Shown one piece after another: positions 28,549 through 36,119 of a stretch of 64,000 bases of DNA. Under the pieces are notes generated by a model, which did no database searches, was not told the origin of the DNA, and saw only the letters and a list, made by a program, of their open reading frames with translations. The DNA lies in IMG/VR virus record IMGVR_UViG_3300042519_001519, positions 1 through 64,000 of that record; one strand, 5' to 3'. The translations under genes and the position numbers were made by a program. Source of the stretch: a virus. Position 1 is the stretch's first letter; each line of letters starts with the position of its first letter.

Positions 28549-29547
28549 ATGAATATATTAGCCAAAATAGTAAAAATGTTATACCCTCTACTAATACTAG
28601 GGGGTATTTTATCTACGTACGGTCAAACCTTTACGCACTCTGGTTATATCTATGGATCAAACGCTACAGGTATACAAGGAGTACAGGTGCAGTTATATAG
28701 TAGAACAACACCTACTTTAACAGGATTTACAAACCAGCAAAATTATAACGGACATTCCTATTATAGATCAACAAGTTCAATGACATGGACAGCTGCAAGA
28801 CAGGCTTGTGCTAATATGGGAGGATATTTAGTAACTGTAACTACAGCAGCTGAAAATAACTTTATATTTAACTTATGGTCTGATGGATGGATAGGATTAA
28901 CAGATGAAGTAGTAGAAGGCCAATGGAGATGGGTAACAGGAGAGCCGTACACTTGGGGAAACTGGAACTCAGGAGAACCTAATAATTCAAATAATGAAGA
29001 TTATACTCAATTTGTAGGAAACGGTAAATGGAATGATTTACCAAATACATCTTTACCGTATGTATTAGAATTTGACTATATAGTGACTTTTACACCCTGG
29101 ACTTTGGTAACAACAGCAACAACAGATGTAACAGGGAGATATGTATTTTCAACACCAACAAATCCTTCTGTAGAATATTACATAACTTTTACTCCTCCAA
29201 CCCTACCTACATTGCAAATAAGTGATGCACAGATTTCAAACACTGTAACTCTAGGATCACTGGCTTTAAAGAGTAGAGACTATTTTAGATTTGATGTTAA
29301 TAATGATGGTAGAGTAACAATATCAGATACTTATTCAATATTTGCTAGAAGAAACGGAATATTTACATCCTTTCCAGCATCCCCTCCAGACAGTAGAATA
29401 TTTACAACAACTCAATGGAGTACAATTAATGCAAGTACAACAAACCTGAAAGCAACATTTCCAGGGGTACAGACAATTACAATTAATACACCTGTATCGG
29501 GTGGAGTTTCTTCTTACTATATTACTAGACTAGGGTATAGCAACTAA
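28549..29547 (+). CDS. Secreted C-type lectin protein with dockerin-like C-terminus
   Basis: A 332-aa secreted protein. A signal peptide (about 1-25, ending LSTYGQ) is followed by the start of a carboxypeptidase-regulatory-like beta domain (HSGYIYGSNATGIQGVQVQL). This is interrupted by a C-type lectin domain (about 60-180: SMTWTAARQACANMGGYLVT, GWIGLTDE, WRWVTGEPYTWGNW, GKWNDLP) and then resumes (TTDVTGRYVFSTPT). The C-terminal ~90 residues begin FDVNNDGRVTISD, a dockerin-like Ca-binding loop, and are homologous to the C-terminus of the next protein. Likely role: a surface carbohydrate- or protein-binding component that docks on cohesin-like partners (inference). Confidence 0.75.
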   Translation: MNILAKIVKMLYPLLILGGILSTYGQTFTHSGYIYGSNATGIQGVQVQLYSRTTPTLTGFTNQQNYNGHSYYRSTSSMTWTAARQACANMGGYLVTVTTAAENNFIFNLWSDGWIGLTDEVVEGQWRWVTGEPYTWGNWNSGEPNNSNNEDYTQFVGNGKWNDLPNTSLPYVLEFDYIVTFTPWTLVTTATTDVTGRYVFSTPTNPSVEYYITFTPPTLPTLQISDAQISNTVTLGSLALKSRDYFRFDVNNDGRVTISDTYSIFARRNGIFTSFPASPPDSRIFTTTQWSTINASTTNLKATFPGVQTITINTPVSGGVSSYYITRLGYSN

Positions 29548-29556
29548 AATCAGTAC

Positions 29557-29564
29557 TATTTATA
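29557..29564 (+). promoter_or_regulatory. TATTTATA motif before the cohesin-like gene
   Basis: The octamer lies 69 nt before the ATG at 29626. The leader holds a hairpin GTGC-ATAA-GCAC (about 29577-29588). Confidence 0.25.
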
Positions 29565-29625
29565 AAAGGTATGAGAGTGCATAAGCACCCGGTTGTGAAA
29601 TAAAAATAACTTAAAAACAAAAGAA

Positions 29626-30717
29626 ATGAAAAAATTACTTTTAGTATTGAGTTTAGTTTTAGTATCATTAACAGGATTTGCACAAACTATCGCACCTGAT
29701 GCTACTAAGCCTTACTTAATATTTGACGCTAGTTACAACCTGGCACCACTTGGAGCAACACCTACAAACGTTGCAATTTATTATGATAATGCTGGTTCTA
29801 CAGCTATCAAAGCAGTACAGTACAGATTTTGGTACGACAAAAACGTATTTGCTTCTCCTACAGTGACTTACACTGGAACTGAAGCAAACAATTATTTCCA
29901 AACATTAGTAAATGCTACTGAAGGAAATGTAACAGTTACATGGGTTTACACAGGAGCAGATGCTGCTTTCAATATTGCTGACGGAGCAATGTTCAACGTA
30001 GCTTTACCATTTAAAGCAGGTTATACAAACGGTGCAGTAACAGCAATGGCGTTTACAGGAGCGACAGCTTACCCGGCTTACGGTACTCTAGCAAATGGAA
30101 CTGATACTACACTAGGATTACATAATTACGGAGGAGCGTTCACAGAACCAGTATTTAACTATGCTGCTACATTCTTAAATGATCCAACCAACCCAGCTTC
30201 AGACGTTCCAGTAATATTACAAAAATCTTCAAACGGAACAACTTGGGTAGATGTAATGACAGTTAATACAGCAACTACAACAGGAGTAGCATCATTCACA
30301 ACTAACTTAGATCAAAACTACTGGCAAATTAGAGTAAAAGTAGCACCAGGATTAACAGCACCAGGAGCATTAGCAGCAGCAGATGCAAATATGATTGCTC
30401 AAATCGCTACAGGAATACAAGCTCCAACTGGAACTCAATTCTATACTGCTAACCCTAACCAAGCAAATGGAATAACAATTTCAGATTCATATACAGTATT
30501 CTCTAGATTGGCTCAAGGTTTATCAGTTTACCCAAACACACCTGATTTACTATTCTTTACAGAAGCTCAATACAACACTATTGCAGCAGCTACAACAGAT
30601 CAGTCAGCAACAATTCCAGGGGTAGCAACATTCTTATCAGCTAACATTAACAATACAACAGCAGCCAATTACTATCTTCTAGTATTAGGAGACGCAAACG
30701 GAACAGGACGCAACTAA
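29626..30717 (+). CDS. Secreted cohesin-like protein with dockerin-like C-terminus
   Basis: A 363-aa protein. The clear signal peptide MKKLLLVLSLVLVSLTGFAQ is followed by a beta-sandwich of ~130 residues (YNLAPLGATPTNVAIYYDNA, then AVQYRFWYDKNVF), similar in style to cohesin domains. A second beta region follows. The C-terminal ~90 residues (NGITISDSYTVFSRLAQGLS to the end) align with the end of the preceding lectin protein (GRVTISDTYSIFARRNGIFT), including SDxYxxFxR and the later IPGV/FPGV stretch. It stops one base before the next ATG. It probably assembles with its neighbours outside the cell. Confidence 0.7.
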   Translation: MKKLLLVLSLVLVSLTGFAQTIAPDATKPYLIFDASYNLAPLGATPTNVAIYYDNAGSTAIKAVQYRFWYDKNVFASPTVTYTGTEANNYFQTLVNATEGNVTVTWVYTGADAAFNIADGAMFNVALPFKAGYTNGAVTAMAFTGATAYPAYGTLANGTDTTLGLHNYGGAFTEPVFNYAATFLNDPTNPASDVPVILQKSSNGTTWVDVMTVNTATTTGVASFTTNLDQNYWQIRVKVAPGLTAPGALAAADANMIAQIATGIQAPTGTQFYTANPNQANGITISDSYTVFSRLAQGLSVYPNTPDLLFFTEAQYNTIAAATTDQSATIPGVATFLSANINNTTAANYYLLVLGDANGTGRN

Positions 30718-30718
30718 T

Positions 30719-31450
30719 ATGCTACGCTATATAATCATAGCACTGTTATCAATAAATTCACTCTATTCCCAGGTACAATTTCAAGTGCCTGGGATTACAG
30801 TGTCTCCGTCTAATACCATAGATCTACCTGTAGCTATTCTAACAAATGGAAATGCAGTAGGGAGTTTAGAATTTGCTTTAAATTACGATCAAAGCATTTT
30901 ACAATTCTCAGAAATAATTTTATCTGAAAAAGCACAAACCTGGTTAACCTATACAATGGATACCGGAAGTGGAAAAGTAAGATGGGGAGGATATGATAGA
31001 ACACATGGACAGCATACTGTAACAGCTCCAACAGAATTATTCATATTAAAATTTACAGTACTTAATCCTAACTGGACTACAACTCCTATAACCGTAGGAA
31101 GAAAGACAGCTGGAAATGTACAAGGGTGGGATATCGCTGTAACTAATACAGATGGTTATATCAACTATAATAGGTATGCAGCTCCTTTAGATGAAGATGG
31201 AATTCACGGAAAAGTATATCCAGTACCTACAGATGGAATTATAACAATGGAGATGTCTTTACCAGTGAGTGGAGATTATGAAATTGCAGTTTACGACATG
31301 GGAGGAAATCAACTAAGTATAAAGAAAGAACGTTTTGCAAAAGGACCGAATACTACTTATGGAGATCTAACTGCTTACCCAAGTGGTAACTATTTATTAA
31401 ATATAAGAAGTAAGAACTTCGCAAAAACATTTAAAGTAATAAAAAAATAA
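30719..31450 (+). CDS. Secreted cohesin-domain protein with T9SS-type sorting domain
   Basis: A 243-aa protein. A signal peptide (MLRYIIIALLSINSLYSQ) is followed by a cohesin-like domain of ~140 residues: VSPSNTIDLPVAILTNGNAV, then GSLEFALNYDQSILQFSEI, the usual cohesin strand pattern. The C-terminal ~75 residues (KVYPVPTDGIITMEMSLP, GDYEIAVYDMGGNQL, AYPSGNYLLNIRSKNFAKTF, KVIKK) have the features of a type A T9SS C-terminal sorting domain. That domain would send it through the host type IX system to the cell surface. The dockerin-like ends of the two upstream proteins are natural partner candidates. Confidence 0.78.
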   Translation: MLRYIIIALLSINSLYSQVQFQVPGITVSPSNTIDLPVAILTNGNAVGSLEFALNYDQSILQFSEIILSEKAQTWLTYTMDTGSGKVRWGGYDRTHGQHTVTAPTELFILKFTVLNPNWTTTPITVGRKTAGNVQGWDIAVTNTDGYINYNRYAAPLDEDGIHGKVYPVPTDGIITMEMSLPVSGDYEIAVYDMGGNQLSIKKERFAKGPNTTYGDLTAYPSGNYLLNIRSKNFAKTFKVIKK

Positions 31451-31453
31451 GCT

Positions 31454-31777
31454 ATGTCAGAAGAAACAAACAACGAAGGTGGATTATCAGGATTGAAAAA
31501 AACCTTAATCGGAACTCTAACTACAGTAATCGGTGGAGCAGGTATTTGGGTATCAACAACTTTATTCGGAGGTCACTCAGAAGATAAAGAAGAAGTGAAA
31601 ACAGAACAAGTAGCACCAGCACCAGCAGCAGCACCTGTCATTAATGTTAATTTGGAGAACAACAACACCAACCAACAAAAACAACAATCAAACAACTCTA
31701 ATTCAGCTAAAGCCGCTCCTGCTCCAGTTCAACAAGCAGCACCAGCACCAGCTCCTGCTCAAAAAGAATCTTGGTAA
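31454..31777 (+). CDS. Single-span membrane protein with Ala/Pro/Gln/Asn-rich tail
   Basis: A 107-aa protein. A short cytoplasmic N-terminus (MSEETNNEGG) leads to one hydrophobic Gly/Thr-rich segment (LIGTLTTVIGGAGIWVST, about 18-35). The remaining ~70 residues are low complexity: Ala-Pro repeats, then Asn/Gln-rich VNLENNNTNQQKQQSNN, then more Ala-Pro. It starts 3 nt after the T9SS gene. It could be a holin-type or scaffold protein, but no family is recognisable. Confidence 0.55.
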   Translation: MSEETNNEGGLSGLKKTLIGTLTTVIGGAGIWVSTTLFGGHSEDKEEVKTEQVAPAPAAAPVINVNLENNNTNQQKQQSNNSNSAKAAPAPVQQAAPAPAPAQKESW

Positions 31778-31780
31778 TAG

Positions 31781-32050
31781 ATGGAAGAGACAAAAGGGTT
31801 CATGGATACATTCCTGTCTAAACTAAAGGAACAGTCTTTTACTATAATAGTTATGGTAGGAATAATCTGGTACCAGGGAGTGATGATGGAAGAAAGAGTT
31901 GCCTATTGGCAAAAACTCTATGAGGCTCAAAAGGCTTATATTGAGGAAACTACTAAAGAAGATAAAGCAATTTTATTAGAAAGAGTAAAAGATTTAACAG
32001 ATCAAAGAGAAAAGTATATAGAAGATTTATTAATACAAAAAAATAAATAA
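31781..32050 (+). CDS. Membrane-anchored coiled-coil protein
   Basis: An 89-aa protein. After ~18 polar residues a hydrophobic helix (FTIIVMVGIIWYQGVMM) is followed by ~50 residues of charged coiled coil (RVAYWQKLYEAQKAYIEETT onward). The layout is that of small inner-membrane phage proteins such as spanin-type or holin-accessory proteins, but no lipobox or second spanin partner is clear. It is coupled closely to its neighbours (2-3 nt gaps). Confidence 0.55.
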   Translation: MEETKGFMDTFLSKLKEQSFTIIVMVGIIWYQGVMMEERVAYWQKLYEAQKAYIEETTKEDKAILLERVKDLTDQREKYIEDLLIQKNK

Positions 32051-32052
32051 AA

Positions 32053-33036
32053 ATGGCAGACGAAACAATCGGAGTTGTAGTAGGTAACGAACAAGCAGGT
32101 GCATCAGCAGAAGCACACGCGGGAACAGAAGTAACAGATACATCAGTATCAGCAAATGCCGGAGTATCAGCCGAGGCTCATGCCAATGTAGAAAATACAA
32201 CCGAAGTTGTAGAAGGAGTAGATATTAATTCAGAAGCACACGCTACAGCAGAAGCATCAGTAGAAGCACAAGCACAAGCAGGATGGGATGGACATGACGC
32301 TTCAGCATCAGCTGGAGTAACAGCTGAAGTAAAAGTAGAGGTAGAAGCTTCAACAGAAGTAGAAACTGATTACGGAACAGCAGGAGTACATGCCGGAGCA
32401 TATGCAGAAGCACATGCAGGAGTAGAAGCAAATGCTTCAATAGGAGAACATGGAGCTGAAGCTAACGCAGGAGCATCAGTGGGAACATCAGTAGGAGTAG
32501 AAGCAGGAGTAACAGCACAATCAGGTGATGTATCAGCAGAAGCAAATGCAGGAGTATCTGTAGGGGTACAAGCAGGAGCAGAAGTTGGAGGTGGAGCTAC
32601 TTACGATGATGGAGCTATCACATTAGGAGTTGAAGGTGAATTAGCACTTTTAGTTGGTGTAGATGTAGACGCATCAGTAACTATAGATGTATCGGATGAA
32701 GTAGAAGCAGCTAAAGCAGCGGCAGAAGAAGCGGCTAAAGCAGCAGCAGATTTATTAGCATCTCAAGAAGCAGCTGAAGCACAACGTGTAGCAGAAGAAA
32801 CAGCAGCAGAAACAAAACGTGTAGCAGATGAAGCAGCTAGAGTATTAGCAGAACAAGCTGCAGCAACTGAGAGAAGATTAGCTGAAGAAGCAGCAGCAGC
32901 TCAAAGAGAATTAGAAAGACAAGCAAGAGAAGCTCAAGACGTACTTGATAGAAAAGCAAGAGAAGCTCAAGATGCACTTAATAATGCAGGTAAAGCAATA
33001 GAAAAAAGTAAAGCTAATCCAAGAAATTGGTTCTAA
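32053..33036 (+). CDS. Ala/Gly/Val-rich repeat protein with C-terminal coiled coil
   Basis: A 327-aa protein. Residues ~10-215 are built of short degenerate repeats such as AGASAEAHAG, AGVSAEAHAN and AEANAGVSVG, alternating small and acidic residues with recurring His. Residues ~215-320 are an Ala/Glu/Arg-rich coiled coil (EEAAKAAADLLASQEAAEAQ). There is no signal peptide. Such repeats suggest an extended beta structure or a disordered fibre, held together by the coiled coil. Function unknown; it could be a virion fibre or a cytoplasmic scaffold. It overlaps the next ATG by one base. Confidence 0.6.
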   Translation: MADETIGVVVGNEQAGASAEAHAGTEVTDTSVSANAGVSAEAHANVENTTEVVEGVDINSEAHATAEASVEAQAQAGWDGHDASASAGVTAEVKVEVEASTEVETDYGTAGVHAGAYAEAHAGVEANASIGEHGAEANAGASVGTSVGVEAGVTAQSGDVSAEANAGVSVGVQAGAEVGGGATYDDGAITLGVEGELALLVGVDVDASVTIDVSDEVEAAKAAAEEAAKAAADLLASQEAAEAQRVAEETAAETKRVADEAARVLAEQAAATERRLAEEAAAAQRELERQAREAQDVLDRKAREAQDALNNAGKAIEKSKANPRNWF

Positions 33037-33749
33037 TGGTAAGAAAATTAATATTTATACTATTTTTATTAGCAAGCATAATAGGCTCTGCTCAAAAAGT
33101 AGGGTCTGTTAAAACTGAAGTCTACCAAGCCGATTTTGAAAAGAAGCAATCATTAGAGGTTGTATCTGATTATAGCGGAGACATAGTCATCCCTATTCAG
33201 ATCCTTAAGATTGGTATCAATGAGGAATTATATGAAATGTACCCTGAACTAAAAGATAAAAGAGTTGGTTTAGGAGTATCAAATATAGTATTAGAGTATT
33301 TAGAGTCCACAAATAGATTTAAGTTTACAGAAGACAGAGAAGAAATAAAACAAAAAATGATTGCTCAACACATAGCTTCAGCTAAGGGTATATCAGAAAA
33401 TAAAATAGAAGTTAAAGGAAATGTTATATTAGCAAAGTATTTTGTTTATATAGAAGTCTATGATTTCAGCATAGGTGAGGATGAAGAAGTTTCAACCTCT
33501 GGAGCTGAGATAAGACAAAAAACAATATTAGGGTTACAAGTAAGATTTGTGGATGCACAGAGCGGTGAAATAATTACTGGATCAGGATCCGGTGAAGCAG
33601 TTACAGTGAAGAAGGCAAGCTTATTAGATGGACTCGACGATATTAAATTTAATCAATCAACAATCGGAGTATCTACCAAAAAGTCATTAGAAACTGCCTC
33701 TTCAAGAGTAGTATCAAAAATGATTAAAAAGGGGATATTTCCGAACTAA
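33036..33749 (+). CDS. CsgG-like outer-membrane secretion protein
   Basis: A 237-aa protein. The start ATG at 33036 overlaps the previous stop (TAATG) and gives a clean signal peptide, MVRKLIFILFLLASIIGSAQ. The mature part has the CsgG/curli-transport pattern: VGLGVSNIVLEYLESTNRFK, EEIKQKMIAQHIASAKG, VILAKYFVYIEVYDF, LGLQVRFVDAQSGEIITGSG and SRVVSKMIKKG. CsgG forms a nonameric outer-membrane export channel for curli subunits. Here the usual lipobox Cys is not obvious. It lies between the repeat protein and a barrel protein, so it may export or anchor phage-encoded envelope proteins (inference). Confidence 0.65.
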   Translation: MVRKLIFILFLLASIIGSAQKVGSVKTEVYQADFEKKQSLEVVSDYSGDIVIPIQILKIGINEELYEMYPELKDKRVGLGVSNIVLEYLESTNRFKFTEDREEIKQKMIAQHIASAKGISENKIEVKGNVILAKYFVYIEVYDFSIGEDEEVSTSGAEIRQKTILGLQVRFVDAQSGEIITGSGSGEAVTVKKASLLDGLDDIKFNQSTIGVSTKKSLETASSRVVSKMIKKGIFPN

Positions 33750-35179
33750 TGAAAAAATGGATTTCTTTATTTATATTCTTTGCTTTCCTACAGGCTTCAG
33801 CCCAGTACAGCTACACCTATACAGATCCGTGTACACTACAATCCAAGAGCGTATTCGTACCTGCTGGGGGAAATGTAATGGTAAACTACTTTGATAACCA
33901 TAATACATTTTCTGCAAATGACTTCTCCTCAGGAGTCTTCGATAACTGGATAACTCTAGTATCTCAACAAAATTCAAACTCACCTTGTGAATCAGTAACT
34001 ACAGCTATTGTAAATAGTATAACCAATGTAACAGTTGCTAACACATTAACTGTTGTTACAAATGTAATATCAGTAACAAACGTAGCTCAATCCATAGCGA
34101 CCATAGGAGGATCTATGGGAAGCTCTATGACAGCTACAGCCGGAGGCGTAACAAACTCTTCACAAAGTGAAGGAGGTAGTACTAACCAAAACTCAAAAGA
34201 TGAAAAAAAATCCGATTCAAATACCAATTCAGGAACAAATACAGGAACTACTGGAACAAGCCCAACAGGTAACCAAAGTCAAGGAGGCCAAACCACTTCT
34301 AACCCTTCTGGAGGAACACCTACAGGATCTTCAACAGGAACACCTCAACAAGGAGGAGAAACTACAAGTCCAAATCAACCAGCTTCAACAGGAGGTTCAT
34401 CGTCTGAGTCGTCTGTAGAAGGTTCAAGCGGTGGAGGAAGTAATTTAGCTAACTCTTTATCCAACTCTGTAGATGGAGGATCATCTGACGGAGGAAGTTC
34501 AGGCGGTGGAGGAACATCAGGCGGTGGTAAAAAATCTAATAATGCAGCTAAAAGTGTAGGAAGTTTAATTGCCTCAGGAGATATAGTAGCTATTGCCAAT
34601 ACTGATCAAACTCAGAACTTTAGATTTGTAGGAAGTATAACTCATGCCAATACTAGAGGAACTAGAATCAAAGGAGTATTATTCAATTATACCTCAGGAG
34701 TTAATAACTTAAATGTTACTTTTTATAAATCCTGGATTAATAAATCTAAAAAATTAAACACAGTAGGAGCTCAATCCATTATGATGGATTTTGATAAAAA
34801 TTTCTTTAGTACAACGACAGTATTAGAATCATATAAAGTAAGTAACAAACTAACAGGAATGTTTGGTGTCAATTTTACAGCAGGTAAAATGGGAGAAAGA
34901 GCTTTATTGAATCTATCAGCTGTAGGTGGAGCACATAGTAGTTTTAAACTAAGCGATAGAGTTAGTACTAGCGTACTTGTATTAGGAGTATACTCTCCAT
35001 TCACTCAGTTCTACGAAGGTAAATGGTGGGATGCTGGCATAATAGTAGTACCATTTAATTCATGGGATTTAAAAATAACTAAGACATTTAAGTTTAATGT
35101 AAGTTTTACAGGAGTATACGAAGCAGGTAAAGAATTTTTAAATTACCAAATATTAACAGGTGGTAAATTGACATTTTAA
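33749..35179 (+). CDS. Outer-membrane-barrel-like protein with Ser/Gly/Thr linker
   Basis: A 476-aa protein. The signal peptide MKKWISLFIFFAFLQASAQ is followed by an N-terminal domain with two Cys (CTLQSK, SPCESVTT). Residues ~140-270 are a low-complexity Ser/Gly/Thr/Asn linker. The last ~210 residues are a series of amphipathic beta strands (FRFVGSITHANTRGTR, LNVTFYKSWINKSKKL, LKITKTFKFNVSFTGVYEAG) ending in GGKLTF; a terminal Phe is typical of outer-membrane barrels. It starts on the last base of the CsgG-like gene. Probably inserted in the host outer membrane. Confidence 0.65.
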   Translation: MKKWISLFIFFAFLQASAQYSYTYTDPCTLQSKSVFVPAGGNVMVNYFDNHNTFSANDFSSGVFDNWITLVSQQNSNSPCESVTTAIVNSITNVTVANTLTVVTNVISVTNVAQSIATIGGSMGSSMTATAGGVTNSSQSEGGSTNQNSKDEKKSDSNTNSGTNTGTTGTSPTGNQSQGGQTTSNPSGGTPTGSSTGTPQQGGETTSPNQPASTGGSSSESSVEGSSGGGSNLANSLSNSVDGGSSDGGSSGGGGTSGGGKKSNNAAKSVGSLIASGDIVAIANTDQTQNFRFVGSITHANTRGTRIKGVLFNYTSGVNNLNVTFYKSWINKSKKLNTVGAQSIMMDFDKNFFSTTTVLESYKVSNKLTGMFGVNFTAGKMGERALLNLSAVGGAHSSFKLSDRVSTSVLVLGVYSPFTQFYEGKWWDAGIIVVPFNSWDLKITKTFKFNVSFTGVYEAGKEFLNYQILTGGKLTF

Positions 35180-35181
35180 TT

Positions 35182-35250
35182 ATGAAAAAATTAAATCAAT
35201 TATTTGAAAGGTTTTACGATAAGGTATCAAATTTCCTTTTTGGAAGATAA
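35182..35250 (+). CDS. Tiny amphipathic peptide gene
   Basis: A 22-codon frame, MKKLNQLFERFYDKVSNFLF and two more residues, starting 2 nt after the barrel gene and ending 14 nt before the next start. The peptide is strongly amphipathic. The tight spacing is the only support. Confidence 0.3.
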   Translation: MKKLNQLFERFYDKVSNFLFGR

Positions 35251-35264
35251 AACAGTTTAGTATT

Positions 35265-35720
35265 ATGAAAAAATTATTTTTATTATTAGCATTAGTATTT
35301 TTAGTATCAGCTGATACAACTACTAAGGAATGTTATAAAGTAACAAAAGTGTCTTCACAAGTTGAAGCACCTGAAATGAAAAAAGAAAGAGTTGTATTCG
35401 GAATTAAACAAATGACAGAAGAAATTCTATCTGAAAAGCATGACATATGTGAAGATGGAACTCCAGTAGAAGTAGAAGTACTATCAGTTGAAGCACCTTC
35501 CACAAATACATCTTTAGGTCCATTCTCTAAAACTAAAAAAATTACTATTGTAAAATTAAGACTTATAATAGGAAAAGAGGAATACTGGGGTCAAGGAGAA
35601 GCAAACGTAACAGTTCAATCAACATTCTTAGATTTGAACGACGATAACTTACCATTTAACAAGACTGCATTCTCAGGAGCAGTTAAAAAAGCTTTAGTAG
35701 AAGCTGTTGGAGAAATGTAA
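35265..35720 (+). CDS. Periplasmic protein of unknown function
   Basis: A 151-aa protein with a signal peptide (MKKLFLLLALVFLVSADT). The mature part begins with two Cys-containing segments (KECYKVTKVS, KHDICEDGTP) and is otherwise beta-rich with a helical C-terminus (FSGAVKKALVEAVGEM). It could be a small partner of the CsgG-like or barrel proteins just upstream. No family recognised. It ends the envelope block; a promoter for the next gene lies in its last codons. Confidence 0.6.
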   Translation: MKKLFLLLALVFLVSADTTTKECYKVTKVSSQVEAPEMKKERVVFGIKQMTEEILSEKHDICEDGTPVEVEVLSVEAPSTNTSLGPFSKTKKITIVKLRLIIGKEEYWGQGEANVTVQSTFLDLNDDNLPFNKTAFSGAVKKALVEAVGEM

Positions 35721-35737
35721 AAAATTTCGTATCTTTA
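35707..35737 (+). promoter_or_regulatory. Predicted promoter TTG-N20-TATCTTTA (leaderless gene)
   Basis: TTG at 35707-35709 and TATCTTTA at 35730-35737, preceded by TTCG. The ATG at 35742 is 12 nt after the first base of the box, so the transcript should start at or next to the start codon. Confidence 0.55.
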
Positions 35738-35741
35738 AGAT

Positions 35742-35945
35742 ATGGAAGAATTCACTTTTAAATTTAGAGGAAAGACATACCGACTTACAGACAAGTGGGA
35801 GGAAACCTGTGTGAATGATTCTAAAGTTTTTCAGATACAGCAATTCAAATATGTAGACAAAGTAGGTGATTATGTTACTATGGAAAATAGAATAAATAAT
35901 CAGATAATGCTTGGATACCTGGAAGAAATTTCGTATATTAAATAA
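35742..35945 (+). CDS. Small hypothetical protein, probably leaderless
   Basis: A 67-aa protein with alternating hydrophobic and polar residues (FTFKFRGKTYRLTDKWEE), probably a small beta fold. There is no signal or membrane segment. The start codon coincides with the predicted transcription start, so the mRNA likely lacks a 5' leader. A promoter for the next gene lies in its last 35 nt. Function unknown. Confidence 0.55.
   Translation: MEEFTFKFRGKTYRLTDKWEETCVNDSKVFQIQQFKYVDKVGDYVTMENRINNQIMLGYLEEISYIK
35911..35941 (+). promoter_or_regulatory. Predicted promoter TTG-N20-TATATTAA
   Basis: TTG at 35911-35913 and TATATTAA at 35934-35941, preceded by TTCG. It would drive the small gene at 35964 and the thioredoxin gene. 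Confidence 0.6.
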
Positions 35946-35963
35946 TAATCAAAAATCAAATTT

Positions 35964-36119
35964 ATGTCTAAAAATTCAGCAAAGAGTATCTATACTCAAC
36001 TAATGGAATGGATTCCTACACTGAACCGTCCAAAACAAGCCGTAGAACAATCATCAACTAAATTCAGCAAAGCTGATCACTACAAATCAAAAGGAGCATA
36101 TGGCAAAGCAGGTAATTAA
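35964..36119 (+). CDS. Small basic protein overlapping the thioredoxin start
   Basis: A 51-aa protein beginning MSKNSAKSIYTQLMEWIPTL and ending SKGAYGKAGN: basic, Ser/Lys-rich, with one amphipathic stretch containing two Trp/Pro-type hydrophobic residues. It begins about 18 nt after the predicted transcription start of the 35911 promoter. Its last 20 nt overlap the thioredoxin gene in another frame, so translation of the two is probably coupled. Function unknown. Confidence 0.5.
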   Translation: MSKNSAKSIYTQLMEWIPTLNRPKQAVEQSSTKFSKADHYKSKGAYGKAGN

